DNA from: Dasyornis broadbenti
Lineage: Eukaryota > Chordata > Aves > Passeriformes > Dasyornithidae
NCBI GenBank assembly: GCA_013397935.1
Contig: VZRN01004244.1
Location: forward strand, 248,001 to 312,000
Length of the DNA: 64,000 bases
Direction: 5' to 3'
Of the stretch, positions 14,901 through 27,750 are shown piece after piece. The notes under the pieces were generated by a model, which worked only from the letters and a program-made list of their open reading frames with translations, was not told the origin of the DNA and searched no databases. The number at the start of each line of letters is the position of its first letter. The stretch's first letter is position 1. The translations under genes and the position numbers were made by a program.

Positions 14901-17489
14901 ATCTTTAATACATTTAGAAGAAATCTTTTCTTCATAGGCAAATGTTCAGTTCAGCTAAAGCCAATCAGAGTGCACAGGTCTGGGTGCAAAGTCCATGATA
15001 CTTTGAGCACACCTATTGTAACACAATTCCTGCAGAAGCCAATTGCTAATAGAATACAAATTAAGTTTTAAAAATATAAAATAAGTTGATAAAATAAAGC
15101 CCTCAACAATTAACATATTTTCAATAGTAATTTCTCATTATCTGAGTCCAATTTTAATTAGCACAACAAATTATTTGAAGGTGGGCAAGACGAGAAGGAA
15201 GTACGTAGTTATTTGTTAAATGTGAACTCTAAATTATGCAGTAAAAAAAATGGTTCTGTATTCACTGCCAAGTATGGATAGGAAGCTTTCCAAAAGATAA
15301 AATACAGAAGTGAAAAGGAAAAATACTGCAGGATAAAAGCAAGATTAGTAACTATGATATTATTCATTGAAAGTGCCCAAAATGTGTTTTTTTGCTGAAC
15401 TACTTTTAATAGAGACATCACTGCAGTGAAACTGTGATGTCGTGACAGGAAAGGAAGAAACTTCCTTGTACAATCCAAACCAAGAGATAAAACTTAGGAT
15501 GTATCAAATCCATGAATTTGGAATCCAGTCTCTGCAGTATAAAGAGGTAGAATATAAATAATAGAAAGGAGATTGCTCTAAGAACAGGGGCCACGTGGCC
15601 GTGCAAAAAGGCATTGGCAGACACAGCTACAACAGGTTGTGCACCTAAAATAAGTGAAGTTTTACAGCAAGAAGAGAAGAAGGATCGATTTACGAGAGGA
15701 ATGCAGCTCTAGTCTTTTTAAGATTCATGCTCTCCAAACAAGCTTCAAAATGCCAGGACAAGATAAAAAACAAAAAGAAGAGCTCATAGAAAGGTAGGAA
15801 CAATCCAACTAGCCAGTTGCAAAAAAACACTGGCACTGCTTGGCTGGCAGAAACAGCAGTCCTAAAGAACTCAGAAAAGTTGCTTTCCACACATTCCAGC
15901 ACTCCCACACCTCTGGAAACACGGCACTGCTGCCGCCAGGAATTAGGACTCTGCCAGCAGCATATCACGGTGTCCTAAGCATCCAGAAGCCAGCCAAGGG
16001 AAGGTGATAACTTTTCTTTCATTTTGGGAGGGAGGTAAAGCAGCCTAGAGCTCCTACAGCTGCCCCAGCACTATGGGCAGGTGCCCTCTGGCAGCAAACA
16101 ACACTGGCCCTGGAAAAAGGACGTTGTGATACTGTGGTTCCAAGTATTCCTTACTCAAGGTTAGGATGCATCAAAACGTCTTCTCAGGTGCAGCTTTAAT
16201 GGCAATTTACAGCCACAAAGAAAGGAAAATATCACCTAGCCCATCCTCACACACTATGAGGATTATAGAAGACCAAGCAGATATCCTAATGGCAGAACCA
16301 GCCAAGGGAATCCTGTGCCTGCTCCAGGCAGTCAGTAGCACAGGGAACATCCCAAACTCCACAGAACAGATGAAACTTCCAAAGCTGTCAGCAGAAATGT
16401 TATCCAAAAAGAGGAATTTTGGTCAAACCGAGTACTTGCACACTGAGTCTTTGTATCACTAGATTTATCCCAATATAACTGTTTAACATAGTCAGTGCTC
16501 TATATGGCAATAATCCTTTCCTATTGCTGTACTTTTCGTTGCCCACCTTTATACACGAAAAGTAAATGAAAGAACATTGCTATAGTTATTCTATACAAAC
16601 AGCATGAAGAAATTAAAAAGCAATTTAGGAAAAAAAAAAAAAGACCCTCAAAGTATCAGGTTTTGGATTTGAGGTCTTTTTGGGAGATGAGAAGGGAAAA
16701 GAGGCACATGACTTCATTCTGAGGCTAGGAAGAGACGCACCAACACAAATTTCAAGTGAATGCAGCTGTTACTCACCATATTTAGGGAAGATGTCCGTCC
16801 CTGTACTGCCAGGTTAGGACATAGCAGTCTCAAATAAAGGCTCTCTGAATCAAATGAGAACTAAGTGGTTTAGAGGCAAAAGTCTATCTGTGTATATATA
16901 TCTCAAGGTTTAACCTACACCCCAGGCTTAGGGAAACCCCTTTCTTAAAGTCATTCTACCATTGAGAGCACATTCATCTCTCTCAAACAAACACAGCCCA
17001 CACAGATCTACTTGAAAGCACTGCTTGTAAGAGACCACAGAGGATTCCCTCTCATTCTTCAGATTAGGATGGAACAGTGACACAAGGCTTCGCCCACACA
17101 CCAGCAAGAGCTGCTCTGTGGGAAAAGCGGTGGTCTAGCATGGTGGAAAAGCTGCATCAACTCAAAGTGAATAGAACACAAATAGCAATCTAGAAGCAGA
17201 ATAATTTACTGTAAGGGGCAAATAGGTCAGGGAGCCATTTCTAGGAATGCATTTTTAATTAGAATTTATTCTAAAAGTTTCTCTTGCAGAATCAGCACTC
17301 AGTTTGACCAGCTACAGTCTCCTCATCAGCAGTGACATTCAGCTCTGCCCCTGACCAGAAACACCACCCTATCATATCTGATTTTCATTCTGAGGAAGAG
17401 AGCACTTAGAGATGAAGGCTGCAGAAACGTCTTCCCTTCACCAGACAAGAAGTGATGCAGCGTTTTCAAGAACAAACTATTCATTTCAG

Positions 17490-17589
17490 GCTATAGCCCA
17501 CTGCACACAGGAGTTGATTAATCATGTTTCACAGATGATAAAAATTAACATTATCATGCTGTCGCCTAAAAGTGAAAGATTCATAATAG
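17490..17589 (+). CDS. Candidate internal coding exon, unrecognised plus-strand gene
   Basis: A good acceptor (ACTATTCATTTCAG) and a consensus donor (ATAG/GTAAGT) bound 100 nt. The frame entering in phase 0 is open for 33 codons and leaves in phase 1. It encodes AIAHCTQELINHVSQMIKIN and then a segment ending SPKSERFII. The phase matches the candidate exon at 20445, where G plus CC would give Ala. I do not recognise the protein and no upstream partner was found. Confidence 0.33.
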
Positions 17590-18207
17590 GTAAGTTGAGA
17601 AAACATTCATCTCTGATTCTTGTACCAGTTTCGGTTTTGATGACAACAAAACCTGTGCAGTTTTGCGCCAAGGACTACGAACCATACTGAGATTTTTAGG
17701 AGATTCCTGTTGTAACACTAGTGATCCAACTGCCGTGAGAGCATTCCCATCCTCCTAGCAGAAATATCTCAGCTGCTCAGGAGAGCAGGGTGGATCTTCT
17801 TCTGTCAAAGCACTTACACTCAGCTTCTCACATGCACTCAGACAGCAATCACTTGCAAATTCATGTTCAACTCACTGCAGGTTTGTTCAAACAAAACTGT
17901 TCTGGAGGCATTTGCAATTATAACAGAGGAAACAATAAGCCAGGGTCAGGATGTGGGAGACCAAGGTCCAACTCTTTCCCATGCCTTTCCCTGAAGGCAG
18001 TTTAACTGTGTTTGTACCTCCTGGATAAATGTTTTAGCTGCTGGAGATGAAGGGTGTTTTCTCCAGTCTTTTGCAATAATAGTGTTCCACTACTGATGAA
18101 GAATTTACTGTCATTCTCTCAGACAAAATGTTAATGACTTCAGTTCCATGGTTTGCACATTTACCAACAAGAGTTCAGATTTACTGGCTGCCTGCTTAAA
18201 ATAAATT

Positions 18208-18225
18208 AAAAAAAAAAAAAAAAAA
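18208..18225. repeat. Poly-A run (18 A)
   Basis: A homopolymer following ATAAATT. It could be the tail of a retroposed sequence on the plus strand, but no target duplication or body was recognised. Confidence 0.9.
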
Positions 18226-19744
18226 CAAAAATGCAACAGCACCAACATCTTCCACTTCTCAGAACAGCGTCCTGTTCACTCAGTTCCACATCAGTCACTC
18301 TTTCTTACCCTGATCTCTTGTTTAATTTTATATAAGCATTTATAAAAAGCTGAACAGCCTTGACAGGGGACATTTGAAAGCAACTCACCAGCAAAGACTC
18401 AGTAGCAAAGTGCTGGAGCAGTGTCTTGGGAGGTGAGTGACACATACTCAAATCCTTCCAAGCAGCAAAAGAAATCAAAGCCAAGAGATAATCCTCTGAG
18501 GGGAAATGCTTTTCCCACTGGATAACTGAATAGGAAGGGAATAGCATTAAATATTACTCAGCAATACATTCACACAGAATACAGTGAGTTTGTGGCTTTC
18601 ACTGCACTCAAACACAGCTTTCAGCTTTGGACTGACCAATGTGCTTAATTGCTATGGGACTAGAAATAGTTTAGGGGGTGGCTGTTGGCATTTTGTCATC
18701 ATCTGTCAGCTCAGCAATGATGTGGCTTCATAAAAACTTTGCCTGTGTGCAGCTCCTGGGTTTATTATCCATCACCTGTTCACTGGAACCACTGTGGTTT
18801 CTGCCAGGGAGACCTGGAGGAGCCAGCTTTCTCCTCATGCAGGAAAAGGCAAAGTCAGGACGGTTAAGCCTCTAAGGTCAGGTGCCTTCTTAAGCCATCC
18901 CATGAGTTAAGAGAAGTGACCAAAGATGACAATCGATTCTGGGAAGCGCTCCCTGGATAAAATGCAAAACACTTAGAAATATTTTAACTGGAGTTCTTCT
19001 GAGCCTGGACATTTCCTGTTCTGCTAGGCTGCTCCAAGCACCAGCCATGCCCAAGGCAGGCCCAAGCAGGGATGTGATGCTCTATCTGCGCAGCAGAGGT
19101 GAACAGGGCACAACATCCTTCCTGCTTCCAGAGAAGAGGAGATGAAAACGTGGGCCCTTCCTTTCCTGTTAACAGCAGCTTCACAGCCCTCCTGACTCAA
19201 ACAATTAAAGGGTTTTCTTTCTGAACTCCTGTCAACATTGGTGATATGAAAGCATTGACATTTTCAGCACAGCAAAGCAGGCACAACAAAGTGTTTTGTG
19301 GAGGCAGACAAAAGCAGTCAATGGAAAAATTGAAGGGAGAACCCTTTCTTTTAATCTCCAGTGGAAAACTGTGGGGGTACAGCAGAAATCACCTTTTTAC
19401 CTGACTTTCCCACTGCCCCCATGCAGAAGAAGGAAACCCTTTTGGCTACACCACACATAGCTGAATAATAAAAATTTCATTGCTCCTTAAGCATACCCAA
19501 GCCACTTATCTAGAGAACAGCCAGGTTGGATGGCTGCCATTCAAATTATTGCATTGTCCACTGAAGAACTGCTTGTTTAGGGGCTTTCCATAAGGGAAAA
19601 AAAAGGAAATGAGTTAGAGAAAATTTAATATAATGCAAAGACAACAGCTTAAAGTACCAGATCCTTGGTGACTTGTAAAGGGCTTAATTGCCATGTAAGT
19701 ATTATTCAGGAGAGAAAAAACCACTACAAAGAAGAAAGAAGTCT

Positions 19745-19787
19745 GGGGGGGGGGGGGGGGCNNNNNNNNNNNNGGTGGGGGGGGGGC
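19745..19787. repeat. Poly-G tract interrupted by a 12-base assembly gap
   Basis: Sixteen G at 19745-19760, a C, N at 19762-19773, then GG, T and ten G. The gap sits inside a G homopolymer, the kind of tract that stalls polymerases and can form quadruplexes, so its true length is unknown. Confidence 0.95.
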
Positions 19788-20444
19788 GTATGAATTTCAG
19801 AAGTGCTCAAACAAGTTTGGAACTCCCAACATTGTGGAAAGAAAGCTGAAGACAGATTTGCTGTCCAGAAACTTTCTGAGATGCAGTTTTTAAATCTGAC
19901 TCTTTGATACCACAGTTAGGGCATTAGGAATTTGTTCTGCTCAAAGAAGAGGGCCTGCTATTCTCCACACAAGCCTTACCTCCCTGGCTGTCTGCAGCTG
20001 TCCTGCTCTTCTCTCTGGTGCGTGAATGAGAACTGCTCCCACGCACTCAGGGTTTTCTCAAGCAAAAATACACTCTTCTGCTTCACTCACAAGTAGGTTG
20101 GCTGCTCTTTTTTAGTTATGTATGTCTTAAATAGATTCACATCCCTCAGATCAAGTAGTAGCAGTGAGACAACCAGCCCCAGCTGTCAGGTTTTTGAGGT
20201 GAACTAAATATCTAAAGGTGAGGTTACCTCTTATCCGCACTTCATACACTATTAAAATATATCTTTGTGCTCACAACAGTGTCTTTCTGAGGGAGGGAGA
20301 TGTTGCTACCCACCTCTACCCTAAATTGTAGTGATCTGCTTTGATTTTAGTTTGGACTAAAGCGGATTTTGCCTGAGATGTATTAAAAGTCAAGGCACTT
20401 CCCACCCATTTTGTTCCTGCTCCCTGTGTGGCTTTACTGCTTAG

Positions 20445-20636
20445 CCATGAACAGAAGACCACCCACAACAAATTCCCCCTTCCTCTTGAAAAAATTGGAA
20501 ATGCCACAGCTCCTTTATGAGGTTTCAGATGATGATTCTATGAATTCTTTACTTTTACGCAAAATAGGTTATGCTATTTCACTGGATTTTCCTGAAGATG
20601 TCCCTGAATTTGATACAACAGCAAGTACAAAAACAG
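20445..20636 (+). CDS. Candidate coding exon, unrecognised plus-strand gene
   Basis: An acceptor with a pyrimidine tract (GGCTTTACTGCTTAG) opens a 192-nt frame, phase 1 in and phase 1 out, encoding a hydrophilic segment. It includes PFLLKKLEMPQLLYEVSDDD, LLLRKIGYAISLDFPEDVPE and FDTTASTKT. The donor CAG/GTTTTA is weak. GTACAA at 20625 is an alternative and keeps the same phase. Amino-acid composition is convincingly protein-like and the frame joins 17490-17589 in phase. A local tandem duplication follows the donor (20627-20710). The product is not recognised. Confidence 0.35.
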
Positions 20637-23600
20637 GTTTTATAAAAAAATGTATTTTCAATGTTCATATGTTTTCATTTAAAAAATGTTCATATGTTTT
20701 ACAAAAACAGGCCAGCAGCAGGTTCCAGCAGAACATCTCTTCCATCACATTTGTCCATCCCACAAACTTCAAGCATGAAACTTAGTGTCAGGGAAGGTGG
20801 CAATAAGGCCACCTTCCTCTATAGCTGGTTGCCCACGCACTGCTCTGTACCACTACATTTTTTACTGAATTACTGCAGTGTTTAAATTCTGGTCCAAATT
20901 GGAATTAAATTTAATTTTAAGCAGTGTCTAAATAAGAAAGCATTTTCTCTTTCTGCACCCACTTCAGAGAGATTTCTTTCCTATCCATACACACTTTCAC
21001 CTGCTTGCCAGTTAACAAGAGAGAAAAGTCAACCCTGATGTTATGCTAAATTTACTACTCTCTACGTCAATGAAATTTTAAAGCGTAATTTAGTGGTTTG
21101 ACAGAAAAGTGACCTTTACCTCATGGAGACACGGTACTTTTGCAGGAAGCAAAGCATTTTCACCCAGATTCAGGGACTGCCGAAACCGGCAAGTTGCAGG
21201 CACTTTCCTGCCTTTTGCCATTTCTTGGCTGGGCTGCAAAAATAAAATCAGACACAGAGTCCAGAGGACTTGGAGAGAATTTTCTCAACAAGTTGATCTA
21301 CCACAAAACTAAGTTTTCCTGGTCTCTGATTTTCATCTCAGCAGCAAGGAGTGCAGTGGGCTGTGTTCACGCAGAACAGAGGATACCTCCACAGAAAGGG
21401 CTAGGAATGAAATAAGGTGATAAACAGCAACTACACCAGTCTGGGTTAAAAGTGAAAGGAAATGGAAGCAACGTAAGAAAAGGAAGAAAAGAAGTAATTC
21501 TGAGGTACCCAGTGAGTGGTGGTGTTTGCCATCAGTACAGGTGGCTGGACAGGAGAAGACGCCTCCAGCTGGGTTTGCAGCTCACCAAAGGCAAAGGGAA
21601 GTGAAGGTATCTCACAGGAGGTATCCTTGTTGTTGGAGCACAGGAGGAAAGGCTCTTCGGAGGAGAGGAAGGTGGGGAGAGGTGACACACCTACTACATT
21701 TCAGATGAGAACTACACTCTTTCCCAGCTTCTCTGGAGGATCTGATGACCCTTCCACAACCACCAGCAATCACCATAACACTGACACAGAAGCTGCTCGC
21801 CCCACCTTGCCTGTAAAGCATACGAATCTAATTTTCCCTTTCTGTGAAATCAAGAGTAATATCTGCTTACAACTCTGCAATATTGTTGTCCAAGTGTGTG
21901 GTAAAGCTAATAACCACACACTGGTTATTAGAGAGGACCACTGGCTGTCAGAAGCCAGATCCAAATATTCCTAAGGCAGCTCTCCCTCCATCCCTTAAGC
22001 ATGCAGACACACAGACACAAATCTATAAAGGCAAACACTCCTATATATCCTACAAGCAAACTGCCTTAGAGCTGTTTCCCGTTACCAAAAGAAAGGACTA
22101 TAAAAATGAAGGAACTCCTGATCTTAGGCTGCTATTTCCACCTCATATGACCTTAATTTTATGGAAACTGTGTCCTTGTGTTATTTAGGTTTTACTCATA
22201 AAACATAGGCAAAGGCAGTGTATAGGCATTGGGGAACAATCAAGAAAAATGTAAAACTTCTTTGAACAATAAAGAAAAAAGCTGTTAAAATGATTAGTTT
22301 TTATAAATGATGTAAGGAAAAGCCATTTACTGTAGGGGAGATAAGCTCCTTTTTTTTTTTCCTTTTTTCCTTTAAAAAAAAGAAAAGAAGAAGAAAAGTT
22401 CTTGGAGCACTGGCAAATTGTAGCAAACAAAGTTCTACTTCCCTTATGCACTTCCCTAGCAATTACAAACTAGGAAAGACATTAACCACAGAGGATTATT
22501 TTATAATGTAAGGATATTTATCCACCTATTAATCATGACCTTACTCTCAGCTTTTGCAGTAGTTCTCTGTGCATCCTACCTTGAAGGAAGCCTTAAACCA
22601 CAGCAGAGTGCCAGTGGGTCTGATAAATCTCTATCTGTGAGTCTTCTAAATGTTTTTCCCTCAGATCCATGTGGGTCTTGCACTGTGGTGGGGTTTAACA
22701 GCTTGTGCTCAGCATAAGGTGAGACAAGTCTGTCCTGCTGTACCCTGAGGCAGGCTCACCTCCACGGCGAAAGGGGGAAGCCTGGCTTTGCTCACCAGTG
22801 ACCTGCTCTGGAGAAACCTGACCTGCATCAGCCAAGCTGGCCAGCTCCAGACCTAGAGTGTCTCCACGGGAACCTGGGTGAGAGTGTTTGCAGGGCAGCC
22901 CAGCTCCTTTGGTCCTGCTACCTGACAGGATTGCAGCTAACCAAATCAGGCATTTTAGAGCATCACTATGGGATTCTGAATCTTCAGCATTAAATACCTC
23001 TGAAGAGATGTAAATCCAAAAGCATTTTGGGGGTTGAGGGATGGAGCTGTCTGTGTCCTCCCCTTCAGCACAGGCAGCCCAGTCAGGAAGTTAGGAACTG
23101 ACTCTATCCCAGTCTGGTTCTGTGAACGGCCCTTTCCAAGCATTCTTCGGAAGGAAATCCCCCCACCTTCAGCTAAGAATTGTTTTTTAACTGCTCTTTT
23201 TCTTGCAGCATTAGTCAAAGGCTATGGGAAATTGTACATCTTTGTGGCTTTTATTAACTTATTTCCTTTACAGCAATATTCTGTAAAACCAGTAGTGAGA
23301 CTCTTCTTAAACTCGAGTGTTACTGTGGTGCTGTCAGCAGCCTCTTGGTCCTTTCAGTGCTCAATAACCACCACATCTCAATAGATAACCACAGCCTTCC
23401 AGATCTTAATACTGAACACTTTTATACAAAATGCCTTTAAAAGGTGCCTTTTGTGGTCTGGGGGTTTGTTTTTCTGCAGCCTGTAGAAGCTTTCAGGTAA
23501 CCTCTGAAAATAAGGAAGGAGATCCAGAGCTGAAAGAGGGTGCAAGGTCAGTGTTCAGAGGATAGATCTGGATTGCCTGCGTCCCTCTGCAGACATGGGA

Positions 23601-26600
23601 GGACACGACCAAAGCCTACTTCAAATTGTAATTTCCACGTCCTGTTTGCACATACAGGGATTTGGAAACTTGTCAAAACTCCAGCACAACAGAGAATTGC
23701 AGCAATTACTCCAGATCAAAGAAGGTGATAGACGATGGTTTCAGAAAATTGCAGCTTAAAGCACCAAAGTTAAACCAAGAGAGATACAGATAAGAGGATA
23801 GTCAGATTTATAATGAAAGAAGAAAATTGAAAGCAATCTTTCATATCTAAAAGAACCATTTTTAAAGCAATTCAATTTTGAATCCATAAAGAATATACAC
23901 AGACACACACAAAAAATCCCAAATCAAACCATGCTTCTTCCTGAACTGATCTTAATATTCACTGCTGGAAAAATACAAACTATTATGGCTTGGAGGTTGT
24001 TTTTTAAATCTTAGTGCACAGCTTCACATGTACAGAAGTGCTTTTCAGCTAGAGATTGGTTTTGATCGACTGAACTGGTAAGCTGCTTACTTGTTACTGG
24101 AATTGCTATTAGTCCCCTAGTAAACAAACTAGGAGCAACACTGCTTGCTTACCCTGCAACTCCCCCAGACCTTTCTCTGCTTTCAACTGCAACCTACGCA
24201 ATGGAACAGGATTCTTTTTTAGCAATAATACAATTTCATAGTTGGAATCCCCTTCAGTTTGAAGCAAACAGCAGCAGTGACTCATCACAAGGCATTTTAA
24301 AAAAAGGGGATTTCCTGCTGAAGTAAAGCACCAATGAACATCACAGAAGACAAAAATCAGTGAAGATCACAGTAAAGAGGGAGACCAAGGATTCCTTAGG
24401 GAGGCAATACAACTGCAGAAAAAAAGTAATAGCTTTTATTTCAGCTGGAGGCTCATAATCCAAACTGGATTTGTTGTTCTAAAACTGAAACTAGACCCAC
24501 ACCGAAGCGTGAGGCTTCACTCTGAAACCCAGCTGAGCCGACACAGGGCTGCTTTCAGCAACCAGCAGTAGTTTTGGAGTTTTTGATTCCTTCTGGATTC
24601 TGGCAGGGACAGAACTATCATACACATCATCTACAGTATGGTACCTGACAGAGAATAAGGCCTTGGTTTAACCACTGAACAAGGAAGTAGAGGGAAATGT
24701 TATCAAGTAACAGCTATTACCCAATACCTGGGCTTCTTCCATGAGTCAGAGCCAACTGTCTGCTGCTTTTTGGTAAGTGTGAAGTTCACCTTTTAAATTA
24801 CTTTTTCTAGTAAAGATTAACTCCCCTGCACAGTGAAGGCAGGAGGGTGGCTGCAAACTACGTGGGTTGTTTCATACATAGGCTGTTCATAGGAAGGGGC
24901 CGCCTCCTGCCTTGAATACAAATGCCAGCAGTGAGGATTTTTACTAACTGGGTGTTTGCTCAGCAGATGAGGCTCTCAGAGCACTGGCACACCACTAAGT
25001 TCAGTGGCATCACGTTTTGGGGGAAAGATCAGCAGGCAGAACCTGAGCCTGGGGGTTGTTCTGCCACTGAACCGCAGTGCTACCTCACCAAGTCACAACT
25101 TCTGTCTGCTTCCATCCAGGAGAGAAGAAAAACTGCACAGCTTCATGGCCCTCCAGCACTCAGGCCCCAACAGGAGGCATCACTGCTGACTGGGCTGCTT
25201 TAGGTATCAGATTTACACCGAGTTAGGCTACAGAAGTTCTAATTCTTCACTACAGACAGAAGTGAACAGAAGGCAACACCAGCAAGTCAATCTATCTACT
25301 GCCTCTGCCCTCTATCTGTGCTATCAGCACGAAAACAAAACCACAAAACTGAGCAACAATTCAAATATCTCATTTTCAAATGCCAGGCGTGGAAGGAAGA
25401 AGTAAGCAGGCAGTATCAATACACATGAATTAAAAGGAAAGCAATATAAAGGGTATAAAACAGCTTCATTTCTCCACAGGAGCTACAGAAGACGACCTGG
25501 CCAACACTTCCCCCAACTTATTTGTGTATTATTAGTGACTATATGAGATAGAAATCAAACTCACCCTTTTGTAAAACTATTATTCTCTCACAGCAGAGCT
25601 TTGTGGAAGGTCTTTCAATAGAGCAGGCCCTCTGGACTGACTTCTAGATTCAGGTGTCAGAGACTCCTTTTTACTTCTCTCAGGCTCAGCTGGCCCAGTG
25701 CGTGCATGTAGGGGAAAGACATGGAAACAAAGAATACCACCAATGGAATCAAGGGCATCAATTAAAGGACTAACTCCACAGAAGCCTGCAGTGGCTAAGG
25801 GAGGGGTAGAACGCCAGAGGCACATGGCGTGCAAGAGAAAGAAAGGCTCTGTGTTTAGACAAAATAATGTAATCAGTACAGCTGGGCTATGGTGGAAGAC
25901 AATCCACAGCATTTTCTTGAAGTCTCCAATGCCTCCTTCTCAGTCAGTAAAGGATCAAGCTAAATTTCCATTCATGCACAGGCAGAAGAAATGTTCTTCC
26001 GAGCAAGAAAGAAACAGTAAATCTTTTCCAAGTCTCTTTTCAGTCCTCTTTTCCAAATTCTCTTCATGTAGCAATTTATCTTGCTACATCTCCTCCCCCA
26101 CTATAATCTCCACACCCACAGGCCCAGCAATAAAACTGGCTAAAATTTTTCAAAAAAACTGGTCAGTCTCAAAAAATCTGCTCTGTCCCCCAGGTTTAGC
26201 TGGGATTTATCTTCTGACCAGGGCAATGCAGCAGGCTTAAATGCCAAATAGGTGAAGCTGCAACCAGCATAGAACTTTAAGGACATAAAAGAGATCCATT
26301 TTTTACATGCTCTACACAAGATTTTGGTTATCCCCAGACTTGGCCATTTCCACAAAATGAGAGAAAGCAACAGGAAACAAATCTTCCAACACATCTAGCC
26401 AAAATACTTACTCAAGTACCACTAAATAGAAGAAAAGGTCCCTACAACTAGGTGAAAATCACCAGAAGGTTCTAAAAATGAATTACCAGATAGTGAAATA
26501 TGGATTAAAATACTCATCTTTCAACAGTATTTTAAAATTGTTTGGGGTATTATTTTTGACCAGTTTTTTCTCAGAGCATCAAACCTTTACCAGGCAGGAC

Positions 26601-27750
26601 AATGAGCCATGTACTGAGTCCATCTAAATCATGCCAGCTGCAACTGATTCACAACATTCCCTTTTCTGATTGTTTCACTCTAAAGTAAATCTGAAGGTTT
26701 ATTTCTAAAAGTTAAACTTTATTTCTAGATTATACTCTATGTACATCCACACACAGGGTGAAGTGTGCAATACCTCAATGGACTAAGGAAGGACAATTCC
26801 AACATGAGCAAGTTTATCTCTACGGTTTATTTTGAACTATAGGCAGGTGCAAAGGTTTAAGTGTATCCCACGCGGAGTATTTGGGCTACTTTTTGCACTT
26901 GAAGCCTTTCAGTTTATTTCTTCCTCAAAAAAGTTGTAGGCTATTCTGTCAAACATCCCACAAGGTGTCGCTAGAAATGCATCAGTCAAAATACTCCTCA
27001 AATGCCCTTCCCTATCCATGCTTCCCCTTCCTAGGAAAAATGTTGCAGCCAGCTTTGGAATAGGATCAGAAAGAGGTAATGCCTGAGCAGGAGTGTCCTG
27101 GTGCAGCGCGGGCCTTCGAGCTGTGCTCTGTAAGCAGCAAGGCACTGATTTGAACAGTAAATTAACCAAGTACACACAGATTAATGGCAAATGCGAACAA
27201 CTTCAGGCATCAACTGTTACTGAACTACCTCAAAAAATTGACCCTAATACAGAAAAAGAAACAAAATCAATCATCAGCTCTGCCTCAGTTGCACGCTAAT
27301 GCCAGAAAAGCTGTTCTGTCTCATTTTGCTTTGATCATTCACAGTTTCATGCCCATCTTTCACACCTATCCCTGAAAGCTACACAGATGTCTTGCAAATA
27401 TCTGCTATCAGATATAATGATGTGCTTGTATCCTCATTTATAGTTTTCACTTAAGGCCCTTTCTGTTGAACACTGCATGAACACAGCACGAATTCAGAAC
27501 TACTGTGCTGGATTTAAAAAGAATGTATTCCCTATATTGCCCCTTCTACCACCCCCTGTATTTCCCTTTCTTGAAAAAAAACCCAGATCTCACTTGAGGA
27601 AAGGGTTGCTTAACATTTGAAAACCATCTCTGACACAGCTCTCAAGCAGAAATCACAATCCGATGTCTAACTTACCACAATCTCTAAAAAGTCAGTAGGG
27701 TTTGCAGCCTTACAAGGTGACAATTACTCACAGGTGAACCCAGCACTCAC
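20637..27750. other. Stretch with several long open frames but no supportable gene
   Basis: The stretch includes two places where both strands stay open: 21446-21974 (152 codons plus, 80 codons minus) and 25580-26240 (180 codons plus, 110 codons minus). Such opposed frames usually reflect a local lack of stop triplets, not two genes. A small phase-compatible segment at 24714-24772 (19 codons, donor GTAAGT) could extend the plus-strand candidate at 20445, but its acceptor is poor. No repeat family was recognised. Confidence 0.5.
24714..24772 (+). CDS. Very weak candidate exon continuing the plus-strand candidate gene
   Basis: The segment has 59 nt, enters in phase 1 (matching the end of 20445-20636) and leaves in phase 0 at a good GTAAGT donor. 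It encodes ITQYLGFFHESEPTVCCFL. The acceptor (TATCAAGTAACAG) has almost no pyrimidine tract, and two of the three frames are open. It is listed because phase and donor agree. Confidence 0.12.

Larger units (their letters stand above)
1..17489. other. Left flank, no supportable gene
   Basis: AT-rich sequence read on both strands without a gene I can defend. Homopolymer A runs sit at 3296-3310 and 8867-8884, and the A/C-rich tract at 11912-11990. The longest open frames are 147 codons at 2347-2790 (plus) and 156 codons at 5434-4964 (minus). They have no recognisable motif and are within chance expectation. A possible first exon at 4855-4984 is listed separately. I saw no bird CR1-type 3' end. 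Confidence 0.6.

Noticed and set aside
20525..20545. ATTCTATGA resembling the octamer tail of bird CR1 elements
   Set aside because: It is a single copy with no preceding CR1 3' sequence, and it falls within a convincing open frame.
27674..27711. Short frame AANPTDFLEIV before a GTAAGT donor on the minus strand
   Set aside because: It would need an intron of about 40 bases after the candidate exon at 27944-27751, too short for vertebrate splicing.
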